From NCBI GenBank assembly GCA_026708285.1, contig JAPOVF010000364.1, positions 1-38,250 of the forward strand: a DNA stretch of 38,250 nt, read 5' to 3'. Shown piece after piece: positions 24,768 to 33,857 of this stretch. The notes beneath the pieces were generated by a model. It searched no databases, had not been told where the DNA came from, and was given only the letters and a program-made list of their open reading frames with translations. Source of the stretch: Acidobacteriota bacterium. Its GTDB lineage: Bacteria > Acidobacteriota > Thermoanaerobaculia > Multivoradales > Multivoraceae. The translations under genes and the position numbers were made by a program. How positions within the stretch are numbered: position 1 is the first letter of the stretch; every line of letters begins with the position of its first letter.

Positions 24768-26138
24768 TCAGCCCGCCGACGCTTCGGCGGCCGTCACCTG
24801 CGGAAACTGCCAGCCGTTGTGGTACTCGGCACGCAGTAGCGCGTTCGCCTCCTCATCACCCTTGACGCGACCCGCCGCGTGATCCCAGTACACCCGCCGG
24901 CCGGTCCGGAACGCGATGTTCCCCAGGTGCGCGTTGACCGCAACTAGGGCGCCCACGTCCGCGTTGCACCGCGGCTGCCTGCGGGTCTTCATGCAGTCGA
25001 TGAAGTCCTGCGTGTGCTGGGCCAGCCCCCGCTGGTCAGGGGCCGCAGCCTGTCTCTCGATCGCCGGCGTCTTCTCGTAGCGCTCGCCGTCCTTGCGGCC
25101 GCTCTCGGCCAGCACTTCCCAGCCGCCCCGGTCGACGACCAGGGTGCCGTTGTTGCCGGTGAAGGAGACGCCGTGTCCGCGCTGGTGCGGCCCCAGGCTG
25201 ATGCCCAGGCTGTGCTCCCAGGTCATCGTGAAGTCGTCGTACTCGTAGATGGCCTGCTGGGTGTCCGGAGTCTCCATCGCGCTGCCGGGATAGCCGAACG
25301 GTCCGCCCAGGGACATCACCGACTTGGGCGCCGTCGCCTTCATGCCCATCAGCACGATGTCGATCAGGTGGACGCCCCAATCGGTCATCAGGCCGCCCGC
25401 ATAGTCCCAGTACCAGCGGAAGTCCCAGTGGAAGCGGTGCTTGTTGAAGGGCCGCTTCCGTGCCGGTCCCAGCCACATGTCGTAGTCGACGCCCGCGGGC
25501 GGATCCGAGTCGGGTACCGGCATCGGCGCCGCCCAACCCATGTAGGCCCATGTCTTGGCGCTACGGATCTGGCCGAGCTCACCGGACCAGAGGTACTCCA
25601 TCGCGTCCTGCCAGTGCTTGCCCGAACGCTGCCACTGGCCTACCTGGACCACCCGGCCATGGGCCTTGGCGGCCTGCTGCATGACCCGGACCTCCTCGAT
25701 CGAGTTCGCCATCGGCTTCTCGACGTAGACGTCCTTACCCGCTTCGCAGGCGTCCACCATGATCCGGCAGTGCCAGTGGTCGGGGGTGCCGATGATGACG
25801 GCATCGATCTCATCGTCCTCCAGCAGCTTGCGGTAGTCGCCGTAGCTGTCCGGCTTGCTGCCGGTCAACCCTTCGAAGGATTCGACCCGCTCGGCGAGAA
25901 CATTGCCGTCGACATCGCAGAGCGCGGCGCACTCGACGCCGTCGATGTCGAGCATGGAACGCATGTTGCTCGATCCCATGCCCCGGCAACCGATGACGCC
26001 GACCCGGATGCGGTCGCTGGCGGCCACCGCCCTGCCCCGAACCGGGGCAGCGAACCCCGCGCCCAGGTTGCCGAGACCGGCCGCCGCCGCTCCAAGACCG
26101 CCCATGCCATAGAGAAAGGAACGTCTGGTCGTACTCAT
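24768..26138 (-). CDS. Tat-exported Gfo/Idh/MocA-family oxidoreductase
   Basis: A 456-residue protein. The N terminus STTRRSFLYGMGG plus a hydrophobic, Ala/Gly-rich stretch is a twin-arginine signal. The Rossmann domain begins IRVGVIGCRGMGSSNM, with AALCDVDGN, VIIGTPDHWHCRIMVDACEA and YVEKPMANS, whose Lys is the conserved EKP residue. The C-terminal GFO/IDH domain has DWGVHLIDIVLMGM and a TGNNGTLVVDRGGW strand. Such proteins carry a tightly bound NAD(P) and act on sugars or cyclitols; export in folded form fits periplasmic glycan breakdown or glycosidase action. AGGAG lies 8 bases before the ATG at 26138. The closest relatives are sugar oxidoreductases of heterotrophic environmental bacteria; the substrate is unknown. 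Confidence 0.92.
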   Translation of the reverse strand: MSTTRRSFLYGMGGLGAAAAGLGNLGAGFAAPVRGRAVAASDRIRVGVIGCRGMGSSNMRSMLDIDGVECAALCDVDGNVLAERVESFEGLTGSKPDSYGDYRKLLEDDEIDAVIIGTPDHWHCRIMVDACEAGKDVYVEKPMANSIEEVRVMQQAAKAHGRVVQVGQWQRSGKHWQDAMEYLWSGELGQIRSAKTWAYMGWAAPMPVPDSDPPAGVDYDMWLGPARKRPFNKHRFHWDFRWYWDYAGGLMTDWGVHLIDIVLMGMKATAPKSVMSLGGPFGYPGSAMETPDTQQAIYEYDDFTMTWEHSLGISLGPHQRGHGVSFTGNNGTLVVDRGGWEVLAESGRKDGERYEKTPAIERQAAAPDQRGLAQHTQDFIDCMKTRRQPRCNADVGALVAVNAHLGNIAFRTGRRVYWDHAAGRVKGDEEANALLRAEYHNGWQFPQVTAAEASAG

Positions 26139-26191
26139 CGTCTCGCTCCTGACCGAAGTCGCCACTCTTCCGGGTGCCTGTACACTGCGCT

Positions 26192-27457
26192 ATGCAGACC
26201 GCGCATCATACCGACCTGAACGCCCCAGTCCCGTCCGCCGATCTGATCGGCAGGCTTCCGAAGACCGACCTCCACGTTCACCTGGACGGTTCGCTCCGGC
26301 TCGAGACACTGATCGAACTGGCGCGGGACGCGCGGCTCGAGCTTCCCTCGCAGACGCCGGAGGGCCTCCTGGAACTCGTCTTCAAGGAGCGCTACGACGA
26401 CCTGGAGGACTACCTGCGAGCCTTCTCCTACACGTCGCCGGCGCTCTGCAGCGAGGAGGCGCTGGAGCGGGCGGCCTATGAACTAGGGGCCGACAACCTG
26501 GCCGAGGGCGTCTGCTACGTCGAGGTCCGCCTGGCGCCCCAACTTCACACCGGGCCGGATCTGGATATCGCCGGCGTCCTGGCGGCTGTCGACCGCGGCC
26601 TCGCCCGGGTCCAGCGCGAACACGAGGCAACGGAGAACGTCACGAACGGCGCCGAGCCGCCCTTCCGCTTCGGCATCATCGCCTGCGCGCTGCGCATGTT
26701 CGGCCCCGCACACAGTCCCTACTACCGCGGCCTGTACTCGGCGCTCAACGGCTGGACCAGGCCGGAGATTCACGCCGCCGCTTCGCTCTCGCTGGCCCGC
26801 TCCGTGGTCGAGGCCCGCGACCGGCTCGGGCTACCGGTGGTGGCCTTCGATCTCGCCGGCGCCGAAGCCGGCAACCCGGCAGCCGTGCATCGGGACGCCT
26901 TCCTCTTCGCCCAGCAGAACTTCCTGATGAAGACGATCCACGCCGGCGAGGCCTACGGTCCCGAGAGCATCTTCCAGGCGATCACCCTGCTGCAGGCGGA
27001 CCGGATCGGGCACGGGACCCACCTCTACGCCGCGGACCGGCTCCGGCGCGACAACCCGAACTCGGCGGCGGCGAAGGATCCCGAGCGCTACATCAGAAAC
27101 CTTGCCCAGTACATCAGTGATCGCCGCATCACGCTCGAGGTCTGCATCACCTCGAACCTGCAAAGCATTCAGCGGCTCCAGAAGTTCTCCGACCACCCGT
27201 TCGGACGGATGATCGAAGACCGGCTCTCGGTCACTCTCTGCACCGACAACCGGCTCATGTCGCGAACCTCCGTGACCAAGGAGATCGCCTCCGCCTGCGA
27301 GGCCTTCGACCTGACCCACGAAGACCTGCGCAACGTGATCATCTACGGCTTCAAACGCAGCTTCTACCCCGGCAGCTACCTCGAAAAGCGCGCCTACGTC
27401 CGCCGCGTGATCGACTACTACGACGAGGTGATGGAGGCGGAGACGGCAACGAACTGA
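26192..27457 (+). CDS. Adenosine deaminase-family protein
   Basis: A 421-residue metal-dependent deaminase. The zinc-binding TDLHVHLDGS (H28, H30) follows a short N terminus; later come FDLAGAE, the catalytic-region KTIHAGEAYGPESI, DRIGHGTHLYAAD and the C-terminal Asp motif VTLCTDNRLMSRTSVTKE. These give the ADA order (HxH, HAGE, GHG, TDN). The protein is longer than the usual 330-350 residues because of inserts at about 115-170 and 285-310. It would convert adenosine or deoxyadenosine to inosine; adenine or a modified nucleoside remains possible. The ATG at 26192 has no clear Shine-Dalgarno and a TACACT 6 bases upstream, which would fit a leaderless transcript; a GTG at 26174 is an alternative. 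It ends 3 bases from the convergent DUF2277 gene. Confidence 0.87.
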   Translation: MQTAHHTDLNAPVPSADLIGRLPKTDLHVHLDGSLRLETLIELARDARLELPSQTPEGLLELVFKERYDDLEDYLRAFSYTSPALCSEEALERAAYELGADNLAEGVCYVEVRLAPQLHTGPDLDIAGVLAAVDRGLARVQREHEATENVTNGAEPPFRFGIIACALRMFGPAHSPYYRGLYSALNGWTRPEIHAAASLSLARSVVEARDRLGLPVVAFDLAGAEAGNPAAVHRDAFLFAQQNFLMKTIHAGEAYGPESIFQAITLLQADRIGHGTHLYAADRLRRDNPNSAAAKDPERYIRNLAQYISDRRITLEVCITSNLQSIQRLQKFSDHPFGRMIEDRLSVTLCTDNRLMSRTSVTKEIASACEAFDLTHEDLRNVIIYGFKRSFYPGSYLEKRAYVRRVIDYYDEVMEAETATN

Positions 27458-27460
27458 CGT

Positions 27461-27751
27461 TCAGCGGGAGGCGGCCGCGGCCATCCGCGCCTGGCGCCGG
27501 CGCCAGCGCTCCCTCGCTTTCTCCGCCTCGAGTTCCCGGTTGCGCGGCGGCGCGGTCGTCGTGAGTTCCCCAAGGAGCACGGCGGTCGCCTCGGCAACGG
27601 CGTCCACGGCCTGTTCGAAGGCAGCCTCGTTCGCGCGCGACGGCCTGGTCGAGCCGCTCACCTTGCGCACGTACTGGAGCGCCGCCGCGCGCACTTCGTC
27701 TTCCCTCGCAGGCGGCTCGAAGTTGTAGAGGACGCGAATGTTCCTGCACAT
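27461..27751 (-). CDS. DUF2277 family protein
   Basis: A 96-residue protein beginning MCRNIRVLYNFEPPAREDEV and containing ALQYVRKVSGSTRPSRANEAA, which matches the strongly conserved DUF2277 family that I recognise by its N-terminal MCRNI and K-V-S-G-x-x-x-P-S segments. The C-terminal part is a charged helix rich in Arg and Ala. The family has no established function. It starts 10 bases after the stop of the MT-A70 methyltransferase and the two may be co-transcribed, which hints at a nucleic-acid-related role but does not show it. Confidence 0.88.
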   Translation of the reverse strand: MCRNIRVLYNFEPPAREDEVRAAALQYVRKVSGSTRPSRANEAAFEQAVDAVAEATAVLLGELTTTAPPRNRELEAEKARERWRRRQARMAAAASR

Positions 27752-27761
27752 AGGGACTCCT

Positions 27762-28397
27762 TCAGTGGGCGTGGCTGCCGACATTCCCGTAGGTCGGCCA
27801 GTCCGGTTCGTACTCGCCGCTCTGATCGCCCCAGGCGGTCCAGAGTTCGGAGTGGCGGCCGCGGGCGAACAGCTCCAGATACGGACCGGGGCTACACGCT
27901 TCGATGATGTCGTAGAGCTCGTCCGGTTTGCGGGAATGCTCCCGCTTGCGCGAACGGATGATGTTGACCTGGCGCCGGCCGGGCGCCAGAGTTCGGAGCT
28001 TGCCGCGGACGCCGAACAGGACGAGCTCGGTCGTGTTGCGGAAGTAGAAGCCGACTCCCCGACCGTCCGGACCACCGTCCTTGCGGACCTTGTGCCAAAC
28101 CAGGTTCGTCTTGTATGTGAAGCCCCAGCGCCGCATCACGTCGAGGCCTTCCTGGAGGAGGGCATTCGGCACCCAGAGGTAGAGATGGGCGTCCTCGGCG
28201 CAGGCGTCCGCGACCGGAATCGCTTCGATCTCCGCCCGCTTCAGGGTTGGATACCGGCTCAGACGGCCGTGCTCCGGCGCCACCTTGCCCGTTCGATTCA
28301 GGAACTGCCAAGGCGGATCGGCCAGAACAGTGCCAAAGGCGCTGCAGGCATGTGCCTCTTCGAAATCGGAGGCCGCGGAGTGTTCGGTCGCGGGCAT
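27762..28397 (-). CDS. MT-A70-family N6-adenine methyltransferase
   Basis: A 211-residue SAM-dependent methyltransferase. The catalytic motif DPPW lies at about residue 27 (VLADPPWQFLN), followed by HLYLWVPNALLQEGLDVMRR, the LVWHKVRKDGG strand, GVGFYFRNTTELVLFGVRG and REHSRKPDELYDIIE, all characteristic of the MT-A70 fold. In bacteria these are mostly DNA or RNA N6-adenine methyltransferases from phages, plasmids or stand-alone chromosomal copies; no restriction endonuclease accompanies this one, so it looks like an orphan methylase. The target sequence cannot be predicted. Base composition matches the surroundings, so there is no compositional sign of recent transfer. Confidence 0.92.
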   Translation of the reverse strand: MPATEHSAASDFEEAHACSAFGTVLADPPWQFLNRTGKVAPEHGRLSRYPTLKRAEIEAIPVADACAEDAHLYLWVPNALLQEGLDVMRRWGFTYKTNLVWHKVRKDGGPDGRGVGFYFRNTTELVLFGVRGKLRTLAPGRRQVNIIRSRKREHSRKPDELYDIIEACSPGPYLELFARGRHSELWTAWGDQSGEYEPDWPTYGNVGSHAH

Positions 28398-28420
28398 GGC
28401 TCGACCGATGGTAGCGCCGA

Positions 28421-30124
28421 CTATCGCGCCTCCAACGTGTACCGTAGGAGGAGCCAGCCGTCCGGGTCGATCCGGAGGCGCTCGGGCCGTTGCGTCACGG
28501 ACAACGACGCCGTGGTTCGCTCGCCCTCGATGTCGACGCGGCCGCGAACGGCGCGGCCGGCCACCAAGACCGCCTCCACCTCCAGCGGCAGCCGATAGAT
28601 CGTCGGTCCCGTCTGCCGCACCTCGACCTCTACCGTCGACGCCACCGCGTCAAACTCCCATTCGATCTGGAGCTCCGGCACACCGGGCCGGCGGAGCCAC
28701 TGGTCGAAGAACCAGTCGAGCTTCCGCCCCGAGACCTCCTCCATGACCGCGGCGAAGTCAGCGGTCGAGGCGTTCCGGTGGCGGAACCGCTGGTAGTAGG
28801 TCCTCATGCCCTTCCAGAAGGTGCCGTCGCCGACCTCACCGCGCAGCATGTGCAGCACCCAGGCCGCCTTCTGGTAGACGTTCGGGCTCAGGAGCCGACG
28901 GGGATCGGGTACGGCCTCCGGCACGATGACGGAGTCCGGCGCCTGCTCCAGGTACCTGAGGATCCGCTCCCGCGCCGTGTCCATCTGGCCCATGAAGCGA
29001 CCGCGGCCGTAGGTCCACTCCAGGTAGCAGGCGGTCAGGTAGGTCGCAAAGCCCTCGCTGAGCCAGACGTGGGGCCAGTCGCTCTCGGTCACCGAGTCGC
29101 CGAACCACTGGTGGGCGACCTCGTGGGCGATCAGGGTCTCGATCCCGCGTTCGCTGTGGATCGCGTCCTCGTCGTAGAACACGTTGCCGGCGTTCTCCAG
29201 GCCGCCCCAGCGGGTCGTCGTCTGCACGTTGCCGAGCTTGGCGTACGGGTACTCGCCCAGCCGCCGCTCGAACGTCCCCAGCACTCGCGCCGCCGGTGCG
29301 AAGGCGCGCAGCCCAACTTCACGGTCCTGCGGATAGACCCAGATCTCCACGGGCACACCGTTGACCTCGGCTTGCCGGCGGCGGGCGAAACGAGCTACGC
29401 CGACCGCCATCACCTTGGTCGCGACCGGCGCCCGACTGCGCCACTCGGTGCGCCGCATGCCGCCTCCCAGATCAACGGCCTCGACGAAGGCACCGGTGGC
29501 AACGGCCTGGTACCGCGCCGGCGCCGTGACGACGAACGCCACGGTCGCCTTGTCCGACGGGTGATCGACCACCGGCAGCCAGTGATGAGCCCGGTTCGGC
29601 CAGTTGTCGGCAAAGAAGGTGCGCTCGCCGTGCCGGTTCCGGCCGATCGTGAAACCGTCGGCCGGGACGCCGCCGTACCGAACCTCGATGCGATGTCGTT
29701 CACCGGCCGCAGCTTCGCGGTCCAGGCTCACGAGGAGCCGGTCGTCCTGCTGCCGGAAACGAAGAGCCCGGCCAGGCTGAGGCGTTTCCGCAGCCGGGTC
29801 GGCGACCCTCGCCGAGGAAACGACCATGCCACCGGCCGACCGATCCTCACCGGCCTTCCCGTCCGCTTCCAGGCTGCTGCCTTCCACCAGATCATCGAGA
29901 TCGAATGCGACCTCGGTGACCCCTCGCAGGATGCGAAAGGCGATCGTCGCCTTGCCTTCGATCCCGTCGGTCTGATCGGAGAGCTCGAGTTCGAAGCGGT
30001 AGTCCAGGACGTCGATCGCCGCTCCAGGCCGTTGCGCCAGCGTGGGCGCGGCGAGACCCGCGGCCAGAAGGAGCGGCAGCGCCAGACGCACCGCAACGTG
30101 CCCCGGCCGGTCGGCCGAGGTCAC
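28421..30124 (-). CDS. M1-family metallopeptidase (aminopeptidase N-like), exported
   Basis: A protein of about 567 residues with an N-terminal signal peptide (ALPLLLAAGLAAPTLA, cleavage near 30) and an aminopeptidase-N-like beta domain. The catalytic domain has the exopeptidase motif variant GGLENAGN (usually GAMEN), HEVAHQWFGDS near residue 330 (HExxH plus W) and the third zinc ligand in WLSEGFATYLTACYLEW. The C-terminal beta-sandwich follows, but the large helical domain IV is absent, as in short leukotriene-A4-hydrolase-like members. It would act as a periplasmic or surface aminopeptidase. The start is uncertain: GTG at 30124 gives a normal signal sequence, GTG at 30091 would also work. 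Confidence 0.88.
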   Translation of the reverse strand: MTSADRPGHVAVRLALPLLLAAGLAAPTLAQRPGAAIDVLDYRFELELSDQTDGIEGKATIAFRILRGVTEVAFDLDDLVEGSSLEADGKAGEDRSAGGMVVSSARVADPAAETPQPGRALRFRQQDDRLLVSLDREAAAGERHRIEVRYGGVPADGFTIGRNRHGERTFFADNWPNRAHHWLPVVDHPSDKATVAFVVTAPARYQAVATGAFVEAVDLGGGMRRTEWRSRAPVATKVMAVGVARFARRRQAEVNGVPVEIWVYPQDREVGLRAFAPAARVLGTFERRLGEYPYAKLGNVQTTTRWGGLENAGNVFYDEDAIHSERGIETLIAHEVAHQWFGDSVTESDWPHVWLSEGFATYLTACYLEWTYGRGRFMGQMDTARERILRYLEQAPDSVIVPEAVPDPRRLLSPNVYQKAAWVLHMLRGEVGDGTFWKGMRTYYQRFRHRNASTADFAAVMEEVSGRKLDWFFDQWLRRPGVPELQIEWEFDAVASTVEVEVRQTGPTIYRLPLEVEAVLVAGRAVRGRVDIEGERTTASLSVTQRPERLRIDPDGWLLLRYTLEAR

Positions 30125-30139
30125 GTGCGGTTTCAGGCG

Positions 30140-30157
30140 CCGGCGTGCGCCGGCGTC
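30140..30157. repeat. GC-rich hairpin sharing the intergenic repeat core (inverted)
   Basis: CGCCGGC-GTGC-GCCGGCG with a 7-bp stem between the aquaporin and M1 genes. The 13 bases at 30145-30157 are the reverse complement of a segment shared by 20945-20957 and 33788-33800. The location downstream of the aquaporin stop would also suit a transcription end, though no T-tract is present. Confidence 0.4.
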
Positions 30158-30164
30158 AGGAGTC

Positions 30165-30776
30165 TCAGTCGTTGAGGAACTTGTAGACGACCGCCGCCAC
30201 GGCGCCGCCAACGAGCGGTCCGACTCCGTACAACGCCAGCGTGTTGGCGTCGAAGCCGCCACCCGTGATCGCCTCCATGACCTGGGGACCGATACCGACT
30301 GCGGGGTTGATGGCACCACCGGATACTCCGCCGGCAGCGTACACGGCCGCCGAAAGCGTAAAGCCGATGACCAGCCCGTTGGCCGGGTTGCCCTCCGATC
30401 GCGAGGACATCATGTTCAGCACAACCGTGACGAGAGCGAAGGTGAGCAGCGCCTCGGCAACCATGCCGTGCATCAGCGGATGCTCAGTCGGCATCGGCGC
30501 CGTGCTTCCGCCGACCAGGTAGCTATGGACGAGCCAACCAAGACAGGCGCCGACAAGCTGGGCCACCATGTACTGAACCATGTCGGCCACACCAAGCTTG
30601 CCGCGCATCCACGCAGCCAAGCTCACGGCCGGGTTGAAATGAGCACCGGACAGGTGTCCGCCGCTGTAGGTCATCACCGCCAGCATCAACCCGACGGCGA
30701 TGGCGGCGTTGCCGGTTAGGGCCACAGCCATCATCAGGAACATCGTGCCGATGCACTCCATGAGCAGCTTGCGCAT
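30165..30776 (-). CDS. MIP-family aquaporin / channel
   Basis: A 203-residue, six-TM channel. The two half-helix motifs are GGHLSGAHFNPAVSLAAW (first NPA) and GGVSGGAINPAVGIGPQ (second NPA), so the pore signature is complete. The second-NPA segment reads INPAVGIGP where water-selective AqpZ typically has NPARSxGP, i.e. the selectivity-filter Arg after NPA is replaced (V here), which makes glycerol or other small-solute permeation, or altered selectivity, possible. At 203 residues it is shorter than AqpZ (about 230). GGGAGGGAG lies just upstream of the ATG. It diverges from the alcohol dehydrogenase gene. Confidence 0.9.
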   Translation of the reverse strand: MRKLLMECIGTMFLMMAVALTGNAAIAVGLMLAVMTYSGGHLSGAHFNPAVSLAAWMRGKLGVADMVQYMVAQLVGACLGWLVHSYLVGGSTAPMPTEHPLMHGMVAEALLTFALVTVVLNMMSSRSEGNPANGLVIGFTLSAAVYAAGGVSGGAINPAVGIGPQVMEAITGGGFDANTLALYGVGPLVGGAVAAVVYKFLND

Positions 30777-30896
30777 GTGTCTCCCTCCCTAGGTTCTACT
30801 TCAGATCTCTTCCTCCTCGTTTACGCCTTGCCGGCGACCAACCCGGCCGCGCTTCAACGTAGATGGTAGCGTCCGAACATCCGGCCAGAACATTGA

Positions 30897-32039
<1,143 letters not shown>

Positions 32040-32083
32040 TCAGGATCGCCGCCCGCACGGCCTACCCCGAGCCTGGTGCGGTC

Positions 32084-32611
32084 TCAGTCCTCCTGCGCGA
32101 CCGGATTCAGGACCATCGTCATCTGACGGCCCTCCAGGCCGGACCGTGTCTCGACCTCGCCCACACCCTCGATGGCGCTGCTCACCTTGTCCAGAATGGC
32201 CGCGCCGAGTTCGGGCCGGCGAAGTTGCCTGTAGCGGAAGAAGATCGTCACCTTGACCTTCTTGCCCTCGCGCAGGAAGCGCAGCGCCCGGTCCGTCTTG
32301 ATCTGGTAGTCGTGCGGGTCGATCGTGGGCCGGTACTTGACCTCCTTCAGGTCGATCGTCGCCGCCTTCTTCCGCGATTCCCGCTTCTTCTTCTCGCGCT
32401 CGAACTTGACCTTGCCCCAATCGAGGATGCGCACGACGGGCGGGTCCGCGTTCGGTCCCACCTCCACAAGATCGAGCCGCGCGTCCTGAGCGCGCGTCTT
32501 GGCCTGCTCCAAGGGGACAACACCGATCTGGGTGCCGTCCTGGTCGATGAGCCGCACCGGGCTCCTCCGGATCCGGTGGTTGATGCGCGGCTCTCTAGAT
32601 GGGGGTGCGAT
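32084..32611 (-). CDS. infC: Translation initiation factor IF-3 with rare ATC start
   Basis: A 175-residue factor that binds the 30S subunit and checks start codons. The N domain contains VRLIDQDGTQIGVVPLEQA and LDLVEVGPNADPPVVRILDWGK; the C domain has KVKFEREKKKRESRKK, KEVKYRPTIDPHDYQIKTDRA and KVKVTIFFRYRQL. No ATG/GTG fits before conserved sequence: the frame opens at ATC (32611-32609) with AGGAG 8 bases upstream, giving the usual N terminus (REPRINHRIRRSPVRLID). infC is known for AUU/AUC/AUA starts, which allow IF-3 to repress its own translation. A GTG at 32557 lies inside the conserved domain and would truncate it. No rpmI or rplT follows; the next gene is convergent frmA. Confidence 0.9.
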   Translation of the reverse strand: MAPPSREPRINHRIRRSPVRLIDQDGTQIGVVPLEQAKTRAQDARLDLVEVGPNADPPVVRILDWGKVKFEREKKKRESRKKAATIDLKEVKYRPTIDPHDYQIKTDRALRFLREGKKVKVTIFFRYRQLRRPELGAAILDKVSSAIEGVGEVETRSGLEGRQMTMVLNPVAQED

Positions 32612-32652
32612 CTTGGGGACTCCTGTGCGTTGACTGGTCGGTTCCGCTTCGG

Positions 32653-32671
32653 GCGGCCGAGGTTCGGCCGC
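32653..32671. terminator. Hairpin between Ku and infC
   Basis: GCGGCCGA-GGT-TCGGCCGC, 8-bp stem and 3-base loop, in the 188-base gap between the Ku stop and the infC start (both minus). It could end the Ku transcript or form part of the infC leader; no T-tract follows. I see nothing else in that gap. Confidence 0.35.
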
Positions 32672-32799
32672 GAGTGAGACGAAGCGATACCTTAGCCGCT
32701 CTCAGCCCGCCTGTGGGCGTGGATCCAGTGGATTGAACGGACGCGCTCGTGCCAGCGCCGACGCCCTCGCCGGGAGGGCTTCACTGACCGCGCCTTGTG

Positions 32800-33672
32800 T
32801 CAACCAACGGCGGCCCTGCGTGCCGGCTCCGTCTTGGCCCGGCGAGCGGCTTTCCTGGACTTGCGGTCGGCCTCGCCGTCGCCTTCCTCGACATCGCCGT
32901 TCTTCGAGAGGCTCGCCTTGAGCGCCTCCATCAGGTCGATGATCTGAGCCTGGGGCGCCTCCGTCTCGTCCTCTGCGACTTCGCGCCCGTCGATCTTGTT
33001 CTGGATGGCCTGCCACAGCCGTCTGCGTACTTCGTCGGTGTACTGGTCGGGCTGGAACTCGTCGTTGGCGATCTGCTCGATCAACTGCACCGCAAGCTCG
33101 AGTTCTCCTGGCTTGAGTTCCGTCTCGTCGCCCAGCGGGACTTCGTCGAAGGACTTCAGTTCGTCCTCGTACTTCAGTTGCTGCATCAGCAGCCCGGAAG
33201 CGAAGGGGCGGAGCATGACGAGGTACTGCTTGCCGCGTGCGGCGTGCTTGGCCAGCGCCGAGCGCCCCGTCTTACGCATCGCTTCGCTGAGCAGGCGATA
33301 GGCGCGCTCGCCGCCCTTCTCGGGACCCAGGTAGTAGGACTTCTCGAAGTAGATCGGCTCCACCTCGGCCAGCGGCACGAACTCGGTGATCTCGATCGCC
33401 GGAGAGGCCTTCTCCTGCAGCTCCTTGATCTCCTCGTTGCTGAAGGTGACGTACTGCCCCTTACCGAACTCGTAGCCCTTGATCGTCTCCTTCCGCTCCA
33501 CGAGGGCACCGGTACGCGGGTTGACCAACTGCTGCTTGACCCGCGTGTTGTCCGTCGGGTCCAGCATGTTGAAGCGGACGCCGCCCGAGGTCTCCGACGT
33601 CGAGTACAGCCTGACGGGAATGGAAACCAGGCCGAAGGAGACGGTGCCGGTGCCGACGGAACGAGCGGGCAT
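32800..33672 (-). CDS. ku: Bacterial Ku protein (non-homologous end joining)
   Basis: A 290-residue homodimeric DNA-end-binding protein. The N terminus MPARSVGTGTVSFGLVSIPV and subsequent VRLYSTSE, then VKQQLVNPRTGALVERKETI and GYEFGKGQYVTFSNEEI, are the Ku barrel core. The central YYLGPEKGGERAYRLLSEAM segment and the LRPFASGLLMQQL region are also conserved. The C-terminal tail after about residue 250 is charged (KSRKAARRAK), the lysine-rich extension that helps DNA threading and LigD recruitment. It diverges from ligD across a 185-base repeat-bearing gap, the common arrangement of a two-component NHEJ system. The ATG at 33672 begins at MPARS. Confidence 0.95.
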   Translation of the reverse strand: MPARSVGTGTVSFGLVSIPVRLYSTSETSGGVRFNMLDPTDNTRVKQQLVNPRTGALVERKETIKGYEFGKGQYVTFSNEEIKELQEKASPAIEITEFVPLAEVEPIYFEKSYYLGPEKGGERAYRLLSEAMRKTGRSALAKHAARGKQYLVMLRPFASGLLMQQLKYEDELKSFDEVPLGDETELKPGELELAVQLIEQIANDEFQPDQYTDEVRRRLWQAIQNKIDGREVAEDETEAPQAQIIDLMEALKASLSKNGDVEEGDGEADRKSRKAARRAKTEPARRAAVG

Positions 33673-33734
33673 AGACTGCAAATCATAGCACCGAAACCGG
33701 TTGCGCGGGGCATGGAGCCGGCCGCCAAAGCGGA

Positions 33735-33814
33735 GCCGGCCCTTGGGCCGGCACGTCTCAAGGCCGCCTACGGCGGCAGCGGGCGGGGACGCCGGCGCAC
33801 CCAGTAGGCGGCCT
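33735..33814. repeat. Intergenic GC-rich palindromic repeat, copy 2 (ku-ligD gap)
   Basis: GCCGGCCC-TT-GGGCCGGC (33735-33752) is a perfect 8-bp hairpin; AGGCCGCCT (33761-33769) and AGGCGGCCT (33806-33814) are inverted arms enclosing the 24-base block (33782-33805) identical to 20939-20962. It sits between two divergent starts, where regulatory sites of both genes would be expected. No gene frame is apparent here. Confidence 0.65.
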
Positions 33815-33857
33815 GCGCCATGCCCCGCGCAACTGCTTCTGGGAGAATGCGCCCCTG

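Noticed and set aside
26174-26191. Upstream GTG start for the adenosine deaminase
   Set aside because: No Shine-Dalgarno and it would add only MPVHCA, which is not needed; the ATG at 26192 is kept, but the start is uncertain.
30125-30319. Extended N terminus for the M1 peptidase
   Set aside because: It overlaps the aquaporin gene and lacks a signal peptide; starting at 30124 gives one.
32660-32780. Possible tRNA upstream of infC
   Set aside because: A GTTCAATCC-like string is present on the minus strand, but no acceptor stem, anticodon stem or CCA-type end could be built.
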